Source: Eucalyptus grandis (Eukaryota; Streptophyta; Magnoliopsida; Myrtales; Myrtaceae). Taken from it: DNA of 64,000 nucleotides. The notes beneath the pieces were generated by a model. That model searched no databases. It was not told the origin of the DNA and was given only the letters and a program-made list of their open reading frames with translations. The stretch spans positions 11,957,398-12,021,397 of the forward strand of contig NC_052618.1 in the NCBI RefSeq assembly GCF_016545825.1, read 5' to 3'. How positions within the stretch are numbered: position 1 is the stretch's first letter; the number at the start of each line of letters is the position of its first letter. Positions 12,942-25,195 of the stretch are shown piece after piece. The position numbers and the translations under genes are program-made.

Positions 12942-13464
12942 GTAGTGGTTGACAAGTTCTCTGGATGCTCTCATGGATTTGGTTTTGTAACTTTTGAATG
13001 AGAACTAAGCAATGGATGAGGCTATTGAGGCCATGAATGGGACAGACTTGGATCGGAGGCATATCATTGTGGAAAAAGCTCAGCCTCAAGGTTCAGGTGA
13101 TGACCAAGATGGTGATTGCAGTTGTGACTATGGTCATTTGATTGTAGCACTAATCAGGACTATGGAAATGGAGGTGAAGGTGGAGATGGAGAGTGCTTGA
13201 GGCAAGCCTGGGCATTCTACAAGGGAGTGTCCTAGTGAAGAGGGCAGAGGAGGTAGGTATGCGGGGAGGAATGACAGGTATGGAGGTGGAGGTGGTGGAC
13301 ACTAAGGTCTTGGTCAAAATGGTGGTCGATCTGGTGGGTGCAATAGAGATAGTGGTACTTGAGGAGGATCATGAAATGACTGCTATAATCAGGACTGTTC
13401 TGGTCCCTATGGACGTCGTGGTACAGGAAACTTCTGTTCAGGGTAGAAAGAATACCCCTGATAG
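12942..13464 (+). pseudogene. RZ-1-type RNA-binding protein fragment, copy 2
   Basis: This is the most complete RZ-1 relic. After an intact acceptor (aaagcag) comes [17 protein letters not shown], then a +1 change and stop (tttgaatgagaactaag). The [14 protein letters not shown] segment, [14 protein letters not shown], a damaged CCHC zone (gagtgcttgaggcaagcct) and Gly/Asp/Arg-rich sequence follow, ending at the conserved ataggtatgc donor. RZ-1 proteins bind RNA through an N-terminal RRM and a CCHC knuckle. The first RRM half is missing, so only this downstream exon was duplicated. Confidence 0.85.
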
Positions 13465-15152
13465 GTATGCACACAATTTTTTCATTTTATAGTGAAGCAG
13501 TTGATTCTGTGCTGACTGAAAAATGCTTGTAGCAGAGCAGTTAAAGATACTGCTGTTACTTGCTGGAGGTGTCAAAGTCTCTTCTGTTGCGTCTCTTCTT
13601 CATGGTTCTGTGCTGATTGAAAAGATTCAACCGTTTAATGTCCATGAATGCTCGTTTTGACGTTTTGGATCCAATGACAATGCTTGCTTTACTCAAACAA
13701 TCAAATTTGGCCTTACTATTTCAATGCTATGATGAGTACTGGATTCTCTTTTGCTTACATGCTTTAGCAATTGCAAATGCATCTGAGATCGATCTTGGTT
13801 GACTTCTTCATAGGCATTTGTGACTATGGAGTGTGGACAGCTTTTTTGTGTCTAGATGGCTCTTTTGAGGATAGGACAAGATTCACCTAAGGAAGTAATG
13901 CGTTTTCCCTTCACAAAAGAGAAGTTGCCTTAGAAATGAATGCCTGTTTTGGCTACAATTTTTCAAATGTTTAACTTTTTGAAAAGGAGTTAAGCAGGTA
14001 AACTCTATGTTTTCTTCTACACATTTAGTATGTGAGCTTTCTGTCTATAGTTTGCACTATATTAACTCTGCTAAGCTTTTGGCAGGATTCTATGCTGTTT
14101 GTGGTGTTTTGATGCGCAGTTCCGTTACTCTTATATCATGATAAGTGGGTTTAGTCTTAAAAACTCTGAAAAGTCCTTTTGGTCTCAAGAAGCTGTTCTG
14201 TGCAATTAACTCAGTAAATTTCGTCTCACCTTCCACACATTGTACTGATGGAGGAGTTCCTTTCTCAGTAAAATGTGGAGATCTTTTTGGAAGCTTTAGT
14301 GAGCATGGCAATTTGATTTTCACGATCTTCTTCCTAGCTATCTGCTGTCTCTTATTGCCATCTTCAGTGGAGGATTGCTGGTCTCTGTCTCACCCGTGTA
14401 CATGATGCTGCTATTGTCTTAGGTTTCCTGGATAAATTTCCCTTTCAGGTGTAATGCGGCTCTTTTTATGAATCGGCTATGTTGCTAATAAACACTTGGT
14501 TCTTTTCGCTTCTGCATTAATGATCTTCGCCATGCTCTTGCAGCCAGTCATTTGCGATTGATAATGTATCTTCCCTGAATTCTTTCAGAAGCTGTGCTAG
14601 CTCCATTTGAAATTGATATTGGCTTTGTGACTCCTAGATGTGGTATATTCTTGCCACAAGCAAAAAAAGCGGATATGATCATTTCCTTTTCAGCTCTCTC
14701 TCTGTAATTACTTGGTTAAGGTTATTAGGCATTCTTAACTATGGCTTTGAAAGTGAATATTTACTTTTCCCGGTATGCTTGTCAACAAATTTGGAGATCA
14801 AATTGGCAATACGTGCTCAGCAGGAAAGAGTTATCTATTCTTGTTTGAAATTGAAAGGAATTTTACCAAAGTACTGGCTAATTCTCAAGTAGAGCTTAAT
14901 AGTACATTGTATCAATTTTCTGTTAATCTTTGCGACTTTCTTTATATACTTATTTCTTTAATGTCAGAGCTAGTCACATAAGTTGATCCCTATCTTAAAT
15001 AGATTTTTCATAATTCCAAAATCATTTCAGAATCCAAAAGAAAGGAAAGGAAGCTGAAACAGGAAACCAAAAGGACCACAATCAAACAATACAATGATCT
15101 TAATCATCAATATACAAAGTGCACTGGGAGGAGGCCGGGGGTTTGCATCCAG
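13465..15152 (+). repeat. Conserved downstream segment of the module, copy 2
   Basis: Non-coding block very similar to 57996-59670 (copy 4) and more distantly to copies 1 and 3. Frames are short and interrupted. Nothing further is recognised. Confidence 0.75.
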
Positions 15153-15233
15153 AGCATTGAATTGGATGGTGAAGCTCTTGTTGAAGGTTTGACAAAAGAC
15201 CACGCTGTGTGGATGGCTGAAATGCTTGTGTGA
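15153..15233 (+). other. Exon-like fragment of an unidentified protein
   Basis: An acceptor-like tttgcatccag is followed by 26 codons and a TGA. The peptide begins SIELDGEALVEGL and ends HAVWMAEMLV. The same frame and stop are kept at 59671-59751. The composition is protein-like, and it could be the last exon of a gene whose other exons were lost. I cannot name the family. In the 44.0-kb and 48.1-kb repeats only the last few codons (tggctgaaatgct) remain, joined to other DNA. Confidence 0.35.
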
Positions 15234-15913
15234 CTTCATCTCTGTATTAGGCTGCGCGCGTGCTTATGTGTGTGAAAGAGCGAAGGGAGGAAGGAAGGTT
15301 GGCTTTTGTTTTAACTAGGAACTGCTCGTGTATGTAGGAAACAGCGAAGGTTCAAGAATCAATGTTTAAAATATCGAATATCCTTTGGATGATTTGATGA
15401 ATAAAGTCAAACATAATATACGGAACTGTGTGAAATCTTTTTCTTTTTCTTTTTTCACTTGGATTCAACATGATTCCCATTATCTCTTAATATGCGATTG
15501 GCATAATATATTGTATTAACTCTATATAATAACTTTTTTAAGCAATGTAATCATTTTTCTTCTTTTGCGCTTTAAAGGGAAGTACATTCAACATGGCTAT
15601 ATGGGAAAGAAGAAAGACTGATGCAGCTCATTGAATACAGCTTCCTACATAAATGAAGTGGTCTTGGAAATCATGCGGATCTCCCCGTCTCTCTCCCTTC
15701 TTTCGAGTTCATGCTTGTGCATGTTATTGGCAAAGTAGTGTGATCTCGATCTGGCCCATGATTCAAACTTGTTTCACGATATGTTCTTATTTGAAGGGGA
15801 AGTCCACTTGTCTCATATTCCCTGTTACTTCATCAAATGATAAAATTATATATTTAATCCCTAAGTTTGAGCATTCTTTTCCTTTCAAATCCTCTAAGCT
15901 TTGAGTTTTGTCT

Positions 15914-17133
15914 ATGGCTTCAATATATGATTTCATTCTTTGCTTCCAATAGCCACTATTGCTTCCATCAAAGTAAGGCAGCTTTTTGGGAGCTTGAGTA
16001 TCATTGGTAAAGAAGCCACCAAGATTAGCCATGATAAAGGATCTTTGTATTCAGAAGAAATACACTTCAGATAAAGAGTAATAGAGTTTTGATACCAATT
16101 GTTGAGATTAACAATACAACCTAGAGGGAGTGAATATGTTGTTTTCAAACTTTGATGATCTTTTGCAGAAATTAGCTACTAGCTAAGTAAAGATCACCAT
16201 GACCTGATATTTAACCAAACTCACACTAACTGTATGCCAATATGAATGAGAAGATGAAAAACAACCAAACACAGAGAGTTATAGTGGTTTGGCTTTATTC
16301 TCAAGCTTATGTCCACTCTTTAGATTGATAGCCTTAAAACAAGTTGGATTCCACTAACAATATGCTTGGAAAATTATAACCGGCTAGCATTGATCTTTTG
16401 TGTGATAGATCGCACCATCTGGACTCAGTTACTACTCTTACACTTGTACATTTAATCTGTAGCACAATTGCTAAATAGCATGACAAGCAAGATAGTAAAA
16501 CATAGAGCTTTAATATGAGAATAATAGTACGTAAGCTACTTGATCTTTTATGTGCCGCACTCTCTTGGTTCCTAAAGCGTTCTCTTTTATAATCTTTGTC
16601 AAACTATTTGTTGAGGTTGATTTAGAGAGATAGGTGATCGTTGAAGAGTTTCCATTGAACTGCTGTCCAAAAAGATACTACCCATACAGTTTCTTTTCTA
16701 GGACTTCTGCAGACTGACCAAAAATGACAACTGCTATTGTCTTCTTACTGCATTTTTTAACTAACTTATCAGACACTCTAACTACTCTACTACATGCTTT
16801 ATTTCAATTTTGTTGCTTTAAGAATCCAAATCTTACTATGGCTCTTTAGCTAATCCAACGAATATCAATTGACGTAGTTGGTCATTACATCACTGTCAAC
16901 CTGATCTTTACTACTCTAATATAAATATCATCAGTACCTTATCTTTTTGGTTGACTAGTGTCGATTGTAATAATAGGAGAATCGCAAACATTTTCCATTT
17001 GGTCACACATGGATGTTGCATGGTCCTTTGGTCCAAATATCTGCAAACAACATAGTGCGTAATATACTGGCTAGTTTGAGCATAATCAAAATCTCTTGAA
17101 GATGTTTTGTCCAATAAAGATTACTTTCCTTTT
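15914..17133 (-). mobile_element. Ty1/copia retrotransposon remnant (gag start, PBS, LTR)
   Basis: On the minus strand a gag N-terminus begins at 16032: MANLGGFFTNDTQAPKKL, then FDGSNSGYWKQRMKSYIEAI. This is the typical copia GAG pattern (W in YWKxRM). Upstream on that strand lies a degraded tRNA-Met primer site (ttttgatacca on the plus strand) and then the LTR edge at about 16100 (plus-strand tgttgagatta). Roughly the next 1 kb is presumably LTR; its far end is not defined. The gag side is cut at about 15914, where unrelated flank resumes. The remnant also occurs at 60616-61835, so it predates the segmental duplication. Confidence 0.7.
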
Positions 17134-19183
17134 TGTGACATCCCAGATTTTCAGTCTTGTTTTCCATTGAATAAATTGAGCATTTCATCAACGCGCCTAT
17201 AGGGCCGTTCTCAGAGTTGATCACTCTCGAGATAACTATACTATCTGGGGAAACCATTAAGAAATTTTAATGCAATAGACTTGAGAATTCGATTAGGAAT
17301 CGGCTATTCGACCATGTCCATCTTCAAAGGTCATTACGGTACAATTAAAAATCGATTAGAGATCAGAGATAGGTCGGTTCGACTGAGATAGCTAATTATG
17401 GGTGACACCACTAAATTAGAAAATTCTCGTCGACCGGCACTAGACTGATTTTTCTATCGTTTTAGTACCCTGTGTCCGTATTTGAATCCTCGAAATTTTC
17501 ACGACAACCGAGAGTCGCCAATGTGTCGAGTGGGTTCATTGTGGCTCGATGAAAATAGAGCATGGGTCATCTACACTAAAAATTTCTGAAAACTACCCAA
17601 TAGCTTAGGCCATGCTAAAATCTCACAGAAATGAAATTCATCGTGAATTTGAGTCGATTTCAGAAATTGAAAGTTCTTTCATGTCACAATTAATTCTAGG
17701 AGCGTCGACTTAGTTTCAGAAGATTTTTCTGCAAACCGAGACTTTTTGGGAAAAAATCGTCCTAGGGCCATTTTTGTCAAGAAAAAGTCAAGGATCGTTT
17801 TTTTATCGAAAATTTGGGATGCAAGTGGGATCAATTGGTGAGGAAAAATACCAATTGGATCAGTGAGGTGTCGGTTGATTTTATAGAGGCCGGTTTGTGA
17901 TAAATTAAGAAGGAATGGTGTCCAATTGGAGAGGAATCCAAACAAATTCGTATGCCCCCCACCACCATGACTTTTGGACTCTCTCAAGCTTCTAGACGGG
18001 AGCAAATGGGTCTACAGAATTGCTATGGAAGACAGCTATGGATGGGGATCGAGTTGAGGGAGCAAAGGGATAGGAATAAGCCATTGGTGGCCCCCCTTGT
18101 CTCCTCTCTCCCCTTGTAGTTGACAAGCATCTTCCTTAGCCTCCTCCCATCCATTTCGGATGCCAACAACAAGCCAGAAGACCATCCAACGCCAGCCTCG
18201 CCGCTGGACCGCCCATGACGCCATCGCCCGCTGTCGTTTGCCGTTTTCGCCCCCGTCTGCATGCCGCGCTACCCCGCGCCTCACCGCGTGTGCCTCCGCC
18301 CAATGCCACCTGTCCAGACGTCCCAGGAGCTGCCTCTAACCGCCGTGAACTGCTCGTCCGAGCCGCTGAAGCTTCCGTTGGTCCATCGCTGCCCTTGCCT
18401 CGCCAAACCAGCCCGTTTTCTCTCTTTTCTAGCCAAGAATAGAGCAGAAAAGAGTGTGTTTCCAGCAACCTTCGAGGTTCTTTTTGGTCCGTTTCCCGGC
18501 CCCGAAAGTTAGGCCCGCTTTGGAGAAAAGTGAGCCTCGTTGCGTCCCCGACAATTTGAGCCGATCGCATCACGAAACAAGTAAGTTTAACTCACTAATC
18601 CTTGCTTAGTAGGTTAATGACGCTTAAGGTTGATTAGATTAAGTTAAGTATAGTTAGGTGGTTAGTTAGATTAGATTAGTGAAATTTAATTATTTATCGA
18701 TGCATATTAGGTGGATTGATAGTGCAATTAGGGCCTAGACGAGCTCTAGTATTTATCTAGAGTGACTCGGAAATTTTCCGGATCCATTTCGGTGTCCAAT
18801 TAGGCATTACGGGCCTAAGTTGATTTATTGGCATTTATTTAATATTTCTCGTAATTATTTAATTATTTATTTATTTTCTGGAAATGGGATAGTTGGTGAC
18901 TGGAATTTTATGCTGATTGTGATGGTGTGATCTATTTATTTAATTGAGCTCGAATTTGTGTTGATTTGGTGTAAATTGTGACTTTAGGATTTTATTTCTA
19001 AATTAGTTAATTTTGGTAATTAATTGAAAAATTGCAGGGCATCGGTCTACAGCGCCAAAAATCTATTTTGGACTGTTGAAAGAAGTGGAAGGATTTAAAA
19101 GGAAATTATTAAATTTTGGCCAAGGCCAATCGTGTACCCATATACGGCTATTTTATACAAAAGTGAAAAATCATTGGACGATA

Positions 19184-19357
19184 CCACCCGTGGTGGTGGC
19201 GTAGTGATTGGGCGCTGGTTCCTTTCATGAGAGGTCTAGAGTTCGAATTACTGCATCGTCAAGCAATTTACCTGGGACAGCAAGGGTGATGGTGACTCTA
19301 CTACTCCTCCAAGGTTTACTCCGCCGTGAAGCGGCGCTCGAAGGTTCTCTGGGTACC

Positions 19358-19388
<31 letters not shown>

Positions 19389-19389
19389 T
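19184..19389 (+). mobile_element. tRNA-derived SINE nested in the solo LTR
   Basis: A 206-bp insert lies between perfect 14-bp target duplications atcattggacgata (19170-19183, 19390-19403). It has a pol III A box (tggcgtagtgattgg, about 19197-19211) and B box (gagttcgaatt, about 19239-19249) at tRNA-like spacing. It ends in an A-rich then (TA)n tail. These are the hallmarks of a plant SINE. Identical TSDs suggest a recent insertion. Confidence 0.85.
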
Positions 19390-19423
19390 ATCATTGGACG
19401 ATAAGAACGTTTTATATTATTTT

Positions 19424-19620
19424 GGCTCGATGATTTGGTATGTCATCTTGGAGGAAAACATTATATTATACCGGCTCAGTGACTTGATATGTCATGTTGG
19501 AGAATGAATAGTATATTATACCGGCTCGGTGACTTGATATGTCATATTGGAGAATGAATAGTATATTATATCGGCTCGGTGACTTGGTATGTCATCTTGG
19601 AGAATAGATAGTATTGACTG
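19424..19620. repeat. About four 50-bp tandem repeats in the solo LTR
   Basis: Units start ggctcggtgacttg and contain tatgtcatnttggag and tagtatattatacc. Four imperfect copies follow directly after the SINE. They are a property of the LTR, not of the flank. Confidence 0.8.
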
Positions 19621-20612
19621 GAATGACCGAAGAATGGTCTGATTGACATGCAATCGACTAGGTCGATTGATTAATGAGTCGATCTGAGTGAACAATTCGA
19701 TTTGTTGATGTGACTCGATGGGTTTAGGAATTGTGTTGAATTGCATGGAGGAATTGAGTTCAAAGTAAGTCCTCTGACTCGTGGTTGTGCATAGGCAGTT
19801 CTTAGGGCGTACTTGCTTCCTAATAAGGTCTTAGGGGGTAAAACTCGCCAAGACGTTGTCTCACCCCGTTGTGGGATAACATTTTAGATCCATAGATAGT
19901 AGCATCTCCAGCTTCTCCCGATCATTTTGGTATACTGGAGGAAATCATAGAAATAGGGTATCACATTCCGATACACCCCCACCCCGAAGGATTAGAATAT
20001 GTACTAGTAAAATCCACCATCTGGGTTGACGTGGGTGGACCCAAAAAGGTGTCCCATGAGTAACGGGCATGGTATCGTCACTATCATGATGGATGAAGGG
20101 AGGGTCTTGTGCCAGAATCTGATGTACCTCTGTATGTCTTGGAGGTTGCGTTCGGGAAGGGGACAACAGATCCTAAGGATGGATCGGTGGTGGATCCGAT
20201 GGATCCCAAGCCCGAAGGCGATTTTAACTCTCCGGTGTACTCAGCCGTGAGCTCTAAGAAGGAGAGATCATTGAAGGGGAGGAGGACCCAAAGGAGGATC
20301 CAAAGGAGGATTGAAACTCCACCCCTGTCTTCAGATTTATTTTCTAAGCTTGTTCGAATAGGACCTGACTTAGTAGCTCACATTAGATATATATGCAATA
20401 TGGTATGCAATGTATATAAGTGTGATTATGATTTTCAAGTTTGAAAAAGATAGCTTACTTTCCTATCACATTGTTTTATTGTCTGGGGATTTATTATATG
20501 CTTCTACATGCGTATTAAAAATAAATGGGTCGGCGATGCGTTCTGGAACGTCGCTATTTAATTGACCATTAAGGGATGGGTGCGCGCCCGAGGATCGGGG
20601 CGTGACACTTTT

Positions 20613-21451
20613 TGTGGATGGGGGCTATCCATTTATTTCAATACCTTTGATAGACGAAAAAATATCAAAAATTTATCGAATTGTTCTTTCTTGGATACAA
20701 CATATTTCACCCAAAATGAAGCTCTGCTGAATTCAAGGTCGTCAGGACCTGAGGATTCGAAATTTTTTTTGAGTGATTTGAGATTAGGCCATGGAGGCCC
20801 TCAATTTTTTAATACTTGTATTTATCAACGTTGAAATGAAAATATGCTTCATAATAACTGAATATTGTTAACCAAATAATACCAATTTGTTAACTAAGCA
20901 TGAGCACCTTTAATAAGTTTTTTGCAAAATATTTAGCAAGATTCTATTGCCAATAAGTATCTTTTTCTATTGAATGAATAAGTGGCCTTCCCTGGCCTAG
21001 CGAATTAGTGATTTTTTTGACTTAATTAAACCTTTTAAGCTTATTTAACATAATGTGTTTAATTTTACTGAGTGCTAAATATTTAAGTTTTGAAGACTTA
21101 ATCGAGTTATCAAATAGCGTACAAATTTCGAAACTACTCACCTCAGATTTACTCTTAGTAAACACCGTTTTAATGTATTGTAGCATGGATGTAAATTTTG
21201 GTGACTATACATAAAATTTAGATGCAAACCAGTAAGTTATTAATCACCTTGACAATGAAATTCAAATATTAGATATTTTATGTTGACTTTAGGAAATTTT
21301 ACTATGAGGTAGCAATTTCTTTTACCAGTAAAGAAAGATGGAATTAGGTGATCAACATTTACCCTCTAAATGTTAGGTCTCATTGTCATTGTGGAATATT
21401 AGATTTTAACCATGACTTTTCAACGCAACGGTAAATATGCAAACACGGGGA
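20613..21451. repeat. Flank shared with 61841-62697
   Basis: This stretch between the solo LTR and the large element is near-identical to 61841-62697. A plus-strand frame of about 70 codons (GLSIYFNTFD to FFNTCIYQ) stays open in both copies; the only length change between them is three bases in a poly(T)/poly(F) position. I do not recognise the peptide. The remainder is AT-rich and non-coding. Confidence 0.7.
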
Positions 21452-21456
21452 TTTTC

Positions 21457-24400
21457 TGTCACGCCCCGATCCTCGGGCACGCACACATGCTTCTCTCTTG
21501 GTCGATTTTATAATGCGATATCCCAGGACTAGTATCGCTGACCCTTTCTTTTATTAAGCACATGCGGAAGCAGTTATAAATCCCCAGACAATAAAACAAT
21601 GGGATAGAAAAGCAGGGTCATATTTTTCATATTGAAATTTATAACCAAACTTTTATACAAAACACAAATCACTTCATAACTATTCGCATCAAAATGGAGA
21701 TCTCAAAAGAAGATAGGATCTCAATCCATCCAGGCCATACTCAAGGCCCATCTCGGTATTATCTTCTTCTTTCAAAATCCTTCCCTTCAAGTTTCACCTC
21801 CAAGATCTCCTTCCCGCACTTCTCCTCCTCAGCTCCTTATCGGGTCCTGAAATGTTTTTCCCCAAACCGGATGAGACTACGTCTCAGCGAGTTCTACCCC
21901 ACTAAGCCCGATTAGTAAACCACTATACTATAGGCTGCCTATACACGCACAGGCGAAGACATACCTTGGCATCGATCCCACCCGCAAGTCACAGATTCAT
22001 AATAGGCACCCAAGCAATCATATCGCCGATCGAAGCATCGATCAAATCGACCTAGTCGATTAAATGCCAACAAGACCACTCACGGTCATTTCCATTCAGT
22101 CAATCAATTCACAACATCAAATCAAAACAATAATCAATCGACCTCGTCGATTATATGTCAACAATGACCCTTCCCGACCAATTTAATTCAATCAGTCACT
22201 CCAGGACAAACAAATCAAATCATAACGATGATTTCATCTATACTTGATAATTAATCTCAACATTCCCATTCAACATTCCCACTCAAATATAGGCTCAAGG
22301 CGCTAGAGGTGACCCCAGCACGAAGTCTCGTCATCGTGCGGCACTTAGTCCTTGACCACAAATAACAGTAGTATAAGGCGCTAGAGGTAACTCACACGAA
22401 GTCTCGCTATCGTGCAGTACTTAGTCCTTCACTACAAAGGCAATAGTATAAGGCGCTAGAGGTAACTCACACGAGACGTAGCACTTAGCCCTTTACTATG
22501 CATTACAATGCTGCAAGGCGCTAGAGGTAATTCCCATGCGACTCAGGTCGCCATGTAATACTTAGTCCTTGACTACAATAAGCAATGGTATAAGGCGCTA
22601 GAGGTAACTCACACGAAGTCTTCTACTTGTGTAGTACTTAGTCCATTACCTGCTCATGATCCATTGGTTCCCTTCAACACAACACACATCACCTCAACTT
22701 CCAATAATCATCTTGCTTCAACTATAAGCCAACATCCGATTAATCCCTCACGGTCCAATGACATTGTACCGCGCATTTAAAATCCTCAATTCAAATAATG
22801 TCGTGGCCTAAGTTTTTGTATTAAAAATACTGATAAAATATCGTGCGTAAGCACACGACTGTCTTAGCCAAAATATAATATTTTCCTTTCCATAACTCCC
22901 ACCTTTTCTGTAGTCCGCTCAAATAGATTTGGCATTATCAACCGATGCCCGGTTATTTTTCAATTAATAACCAACGATTTTCCAATTAAAGAATAATTCC
23001 CAACCTTCGCAAATAATTCAATTCCACACAAAATAAAGCTCCATTAAATAAACGGACTTCACCACGACGATCGCCACGAAATTTCGGTCGCCGACTAACC
23101 CAACTTTAATTTCCGAAAAATAATTAATTAATTAATTAATTTCAAAATTTAATAATTAATTACAATAAATCCAATTTAGCTCAAATTAAAGCCCAATTAA
23201 ATAAACGGGCTACACCACGATCGTCAGCATAAAAATCTGGCCACTAGCCATCCAAGTCGAATTTCCGAAAAATAAATCATTAAATAATTAATTTCGAAAA
23301 ATAATATTTAAATACAAGAAATTCAATTTAACTTAAAATAAAGCCCGATTAAACAAACGGACTTTGCCACGGTCATCAGCATAATATTCCGGTCACTGGC
23401 CATCACACTGTTGAATTTTCGGAAAATAAATAAATAATTAATTAATTTCGAAAATTAATATTTAAATGCCAAAAATTCCACTTAGGCCCGACTTATCAAA
23501 TTGAAGCCCGATTAGGGGTCGGAAAATTCCCGAGATGCTTCCAACAATTAGTAGACCACGTCTACTTGCTAATTGCACAATCAATTTATTTAAATCACAT
23601 CATAATTAACTAATAATTGCTAATTTATTCTAATCTAACAACCTAAATACAATTAATTAAAACTAAACCAACCTTAAAGCATAATTAGCCAACTAATCCA
23701 AGATTAGTGAGATTACTCACCAAATCGCGCGCAAATCGGATCAATCCGACGGCCGCGACGCGAGGAACGATTCTTCCCAAAGCACCGCTGGGTTCGGGGC
23801 CGGGAAACGGCCCAAAAGCGAGCCCGAAGATGCTGAAACCCACTCCGTGGGTCTTGGTGGTCGGGGCTGAACGGAGCCGCTCCGGCGGCTAGGGCGGCGA
23901 GGGAAGCCGGCGGAGGGCGAGGGGGTCGCGGGGTGGTCCGGCGAGGTTGGGCGGTGGCGGAGGTGGCTAGTCGGTGGCTGGTCGGTGCGGAACGGAGGGC
24001 GAAACAGGCTGGGCCGAGCTGGATCGCGCGGCTGGGCACGCGCGGACGGCGGGACGGCGGCGAGCGGCGGGCGCTTGGGCGCGGTGGCGGCGGACAAGCG
24101 GTGACGGGCCGAGGGGCGAGCTGGTTCTCGGTTCGGCTTCGGTTTTCGCTTCTTGGACGTGCGGAGGAAGGAAGAAGAAGAAGAAGAGAGAGAGAGAGAG
24201 AGAAAGAAGGATATGCATTGACCGGTCAAAGAAAGAGAGAGGGAAAGTGAGCGGTGGGGAATTCGCACGAGGGGGAAAAGGGAGAGGAGAGAGGAGAGAG
24301 AAAGAAAAGAAAGAAAAGAAAAGAGAGGGGGAGAGGGAGGAAAAAGAAAAGGAAATGCATAATTCTTTATTTCAATTTTCCTTTTCCTTTCTCTTTCTTT

Positions 24401-24748
24401 TTTGGGCTTCAATTTTTCTTCCGATAATTTCTTTATTGAAATTTCGGACCCGTCAATAAATTGACGAGCGATGAGACAGGATCCTTAAAATAAGAATTAT
24501 GACGCGCTTAAAATTCGATTCCCGAAATCGAGTTCAATTTCGTGGTTAAAAATCAATCGACGTGATTTTAGCTCAATCCAACCAATTAGGTAGCTTTTAG
24601 GGATTTTACAGCTGATACATCCCTTAACGGCTTCACCCAATAGGTTAGTTAACTCATGAGTGATCAGCTCAGAAAAAAGAGCCATAGGCACGTCGACGAA
24701 ATGCCCATTTCACTTTATCGAAACGGGGTCGAATTTCAGGATGTCACA
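21457..24748 (-). repeat. 3' LTR (3292 bp)
   Basis: This is the left-hand copy on the plus strand and the 3' LTR with respect to transcription. It is nearly identical to 28894-32177; visible differences are scattered substitutions and many single-base indels. It contains a tandem array (22297-22660), AT-rich blocks with repeated attaattaatt, and a GC-rich plus GA-rich zone (about 23710-24350) whose long open frames are compositional. Confidence 0.93.
22297..22660. repeat. Five-unit tandem repeat in the 3' LTR
   Basis: Units of about 65-80 bp start aaggcgctagaggtaa (22297, 22375, 22449, 22515, 22592) and share cacttagtcctt. Variable spacing and unit divergence exclude a CRISPR array. The same array is in the other LTR. 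Confidence 0.88.
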
Positions 24749-25081
24749 ACTCTTCCCTCTTATAAAAATTTCGTCCTCGAAATTTAAGCCATTACACACT
24801 TTGATCAAAAGGCGGGGGTACAACTGTCTCATCGATTCTTCTGTCTCCCAAGTCGCTCCTTCAATGCCGTGGTGTTGCCAGACCACTTTGACTAACGGAA
24901 TGGTCTTTGTACGAAAAACTTGCTCTTTGCGATCGACAATCTGAACCAGGCTTTCAATGTATGACACACGGTCATCCATGTCCAATTCTTCGAAATTGAG
25001 CACATGGGTCGAGTCAGGCTCGTACTTCCTTAACATCGACACGTGAAAGACGTCATGCACTTGCGCCAATCTTGGCGGCAA
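24710..25081 (-). pseudogene. Chromodomain-like C-terminus of pol
   Basis: The minus-strand frame reads [19 protein letters not shown], the standard post-integrase module (HxVFHVSxLRKY). It then has [16 protein letters not shown] and [12 protein letters not shown], matching the chromodomain-like tail of plant chromoviruses, thought to guide insertion to heterochromatin. The frame continues into the 3' LTR. It is separated from the integrase core by a frame change near 25085-25195. Confidence 0.85.
24749..24760 (-). promoter_or_regulatory. Polypurine tract next to 3' LTR
   Basis: The minus-strand reading AGAGGGAAGAGT abuts the 3' LTR start. This is the expected plus-strand DNA primer for reverse transcription. 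It fixes the element's orientation as minus. Confidence 0.85.
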
Positions 25082-25195
25082 CGCAAGACGATACGCTAGG
25101 TTTCCGATTCTTTCAAGAATCTTAAACGGACCTACGTACCTCGGACTCGCTTGCCGTTCTTACCAAAGCGCGAGTTCCCCTCATTGGTGACACTT

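Larger units (their letters stand above)
17134..20607 (+). mobile_element. Solo LTR of a Ty3/gypsy element (3474 bp), TSD CTTTT
   Basis: It begins tgtgacatccc and ends ggggcgtgaca. It is flanked by the 5-bp direct repeat ctttt (17129-17133 and 20608-20612). The ends match, in opposite orientation, the LTR ends of the large element at 21457-32177, so it belongs to a related subfamily. No internal domain is present. The paralogous site at 61836-61840 reads ctttttgtggatgg without the insert, an unambiguous empty site. A GC-rich stretch (about 18130-18560) is a former LTR transcript region; its open frames are not genes. Confidence 0.9.

Noticed and set aside
22297..22660. Regularly spaced repeats resembling a CRISPR array
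   Set aside because: Repeats diverge, spacing varies (about 65-80 bp), the 'spacers' are themselves related, and the array lies inside an LTR of a plant retrotransposon.
23741..24412. Minus-strand 223-codon open frame in the LTR (with overlapping frames on both strands)
   Set aside because: It is made of Ser/Leu/Phe, Arg and Pro runs from GA-rich and GC-rich DNA. The same region is open in several frames at once and changes frame in the other LTR, so it is compositional.
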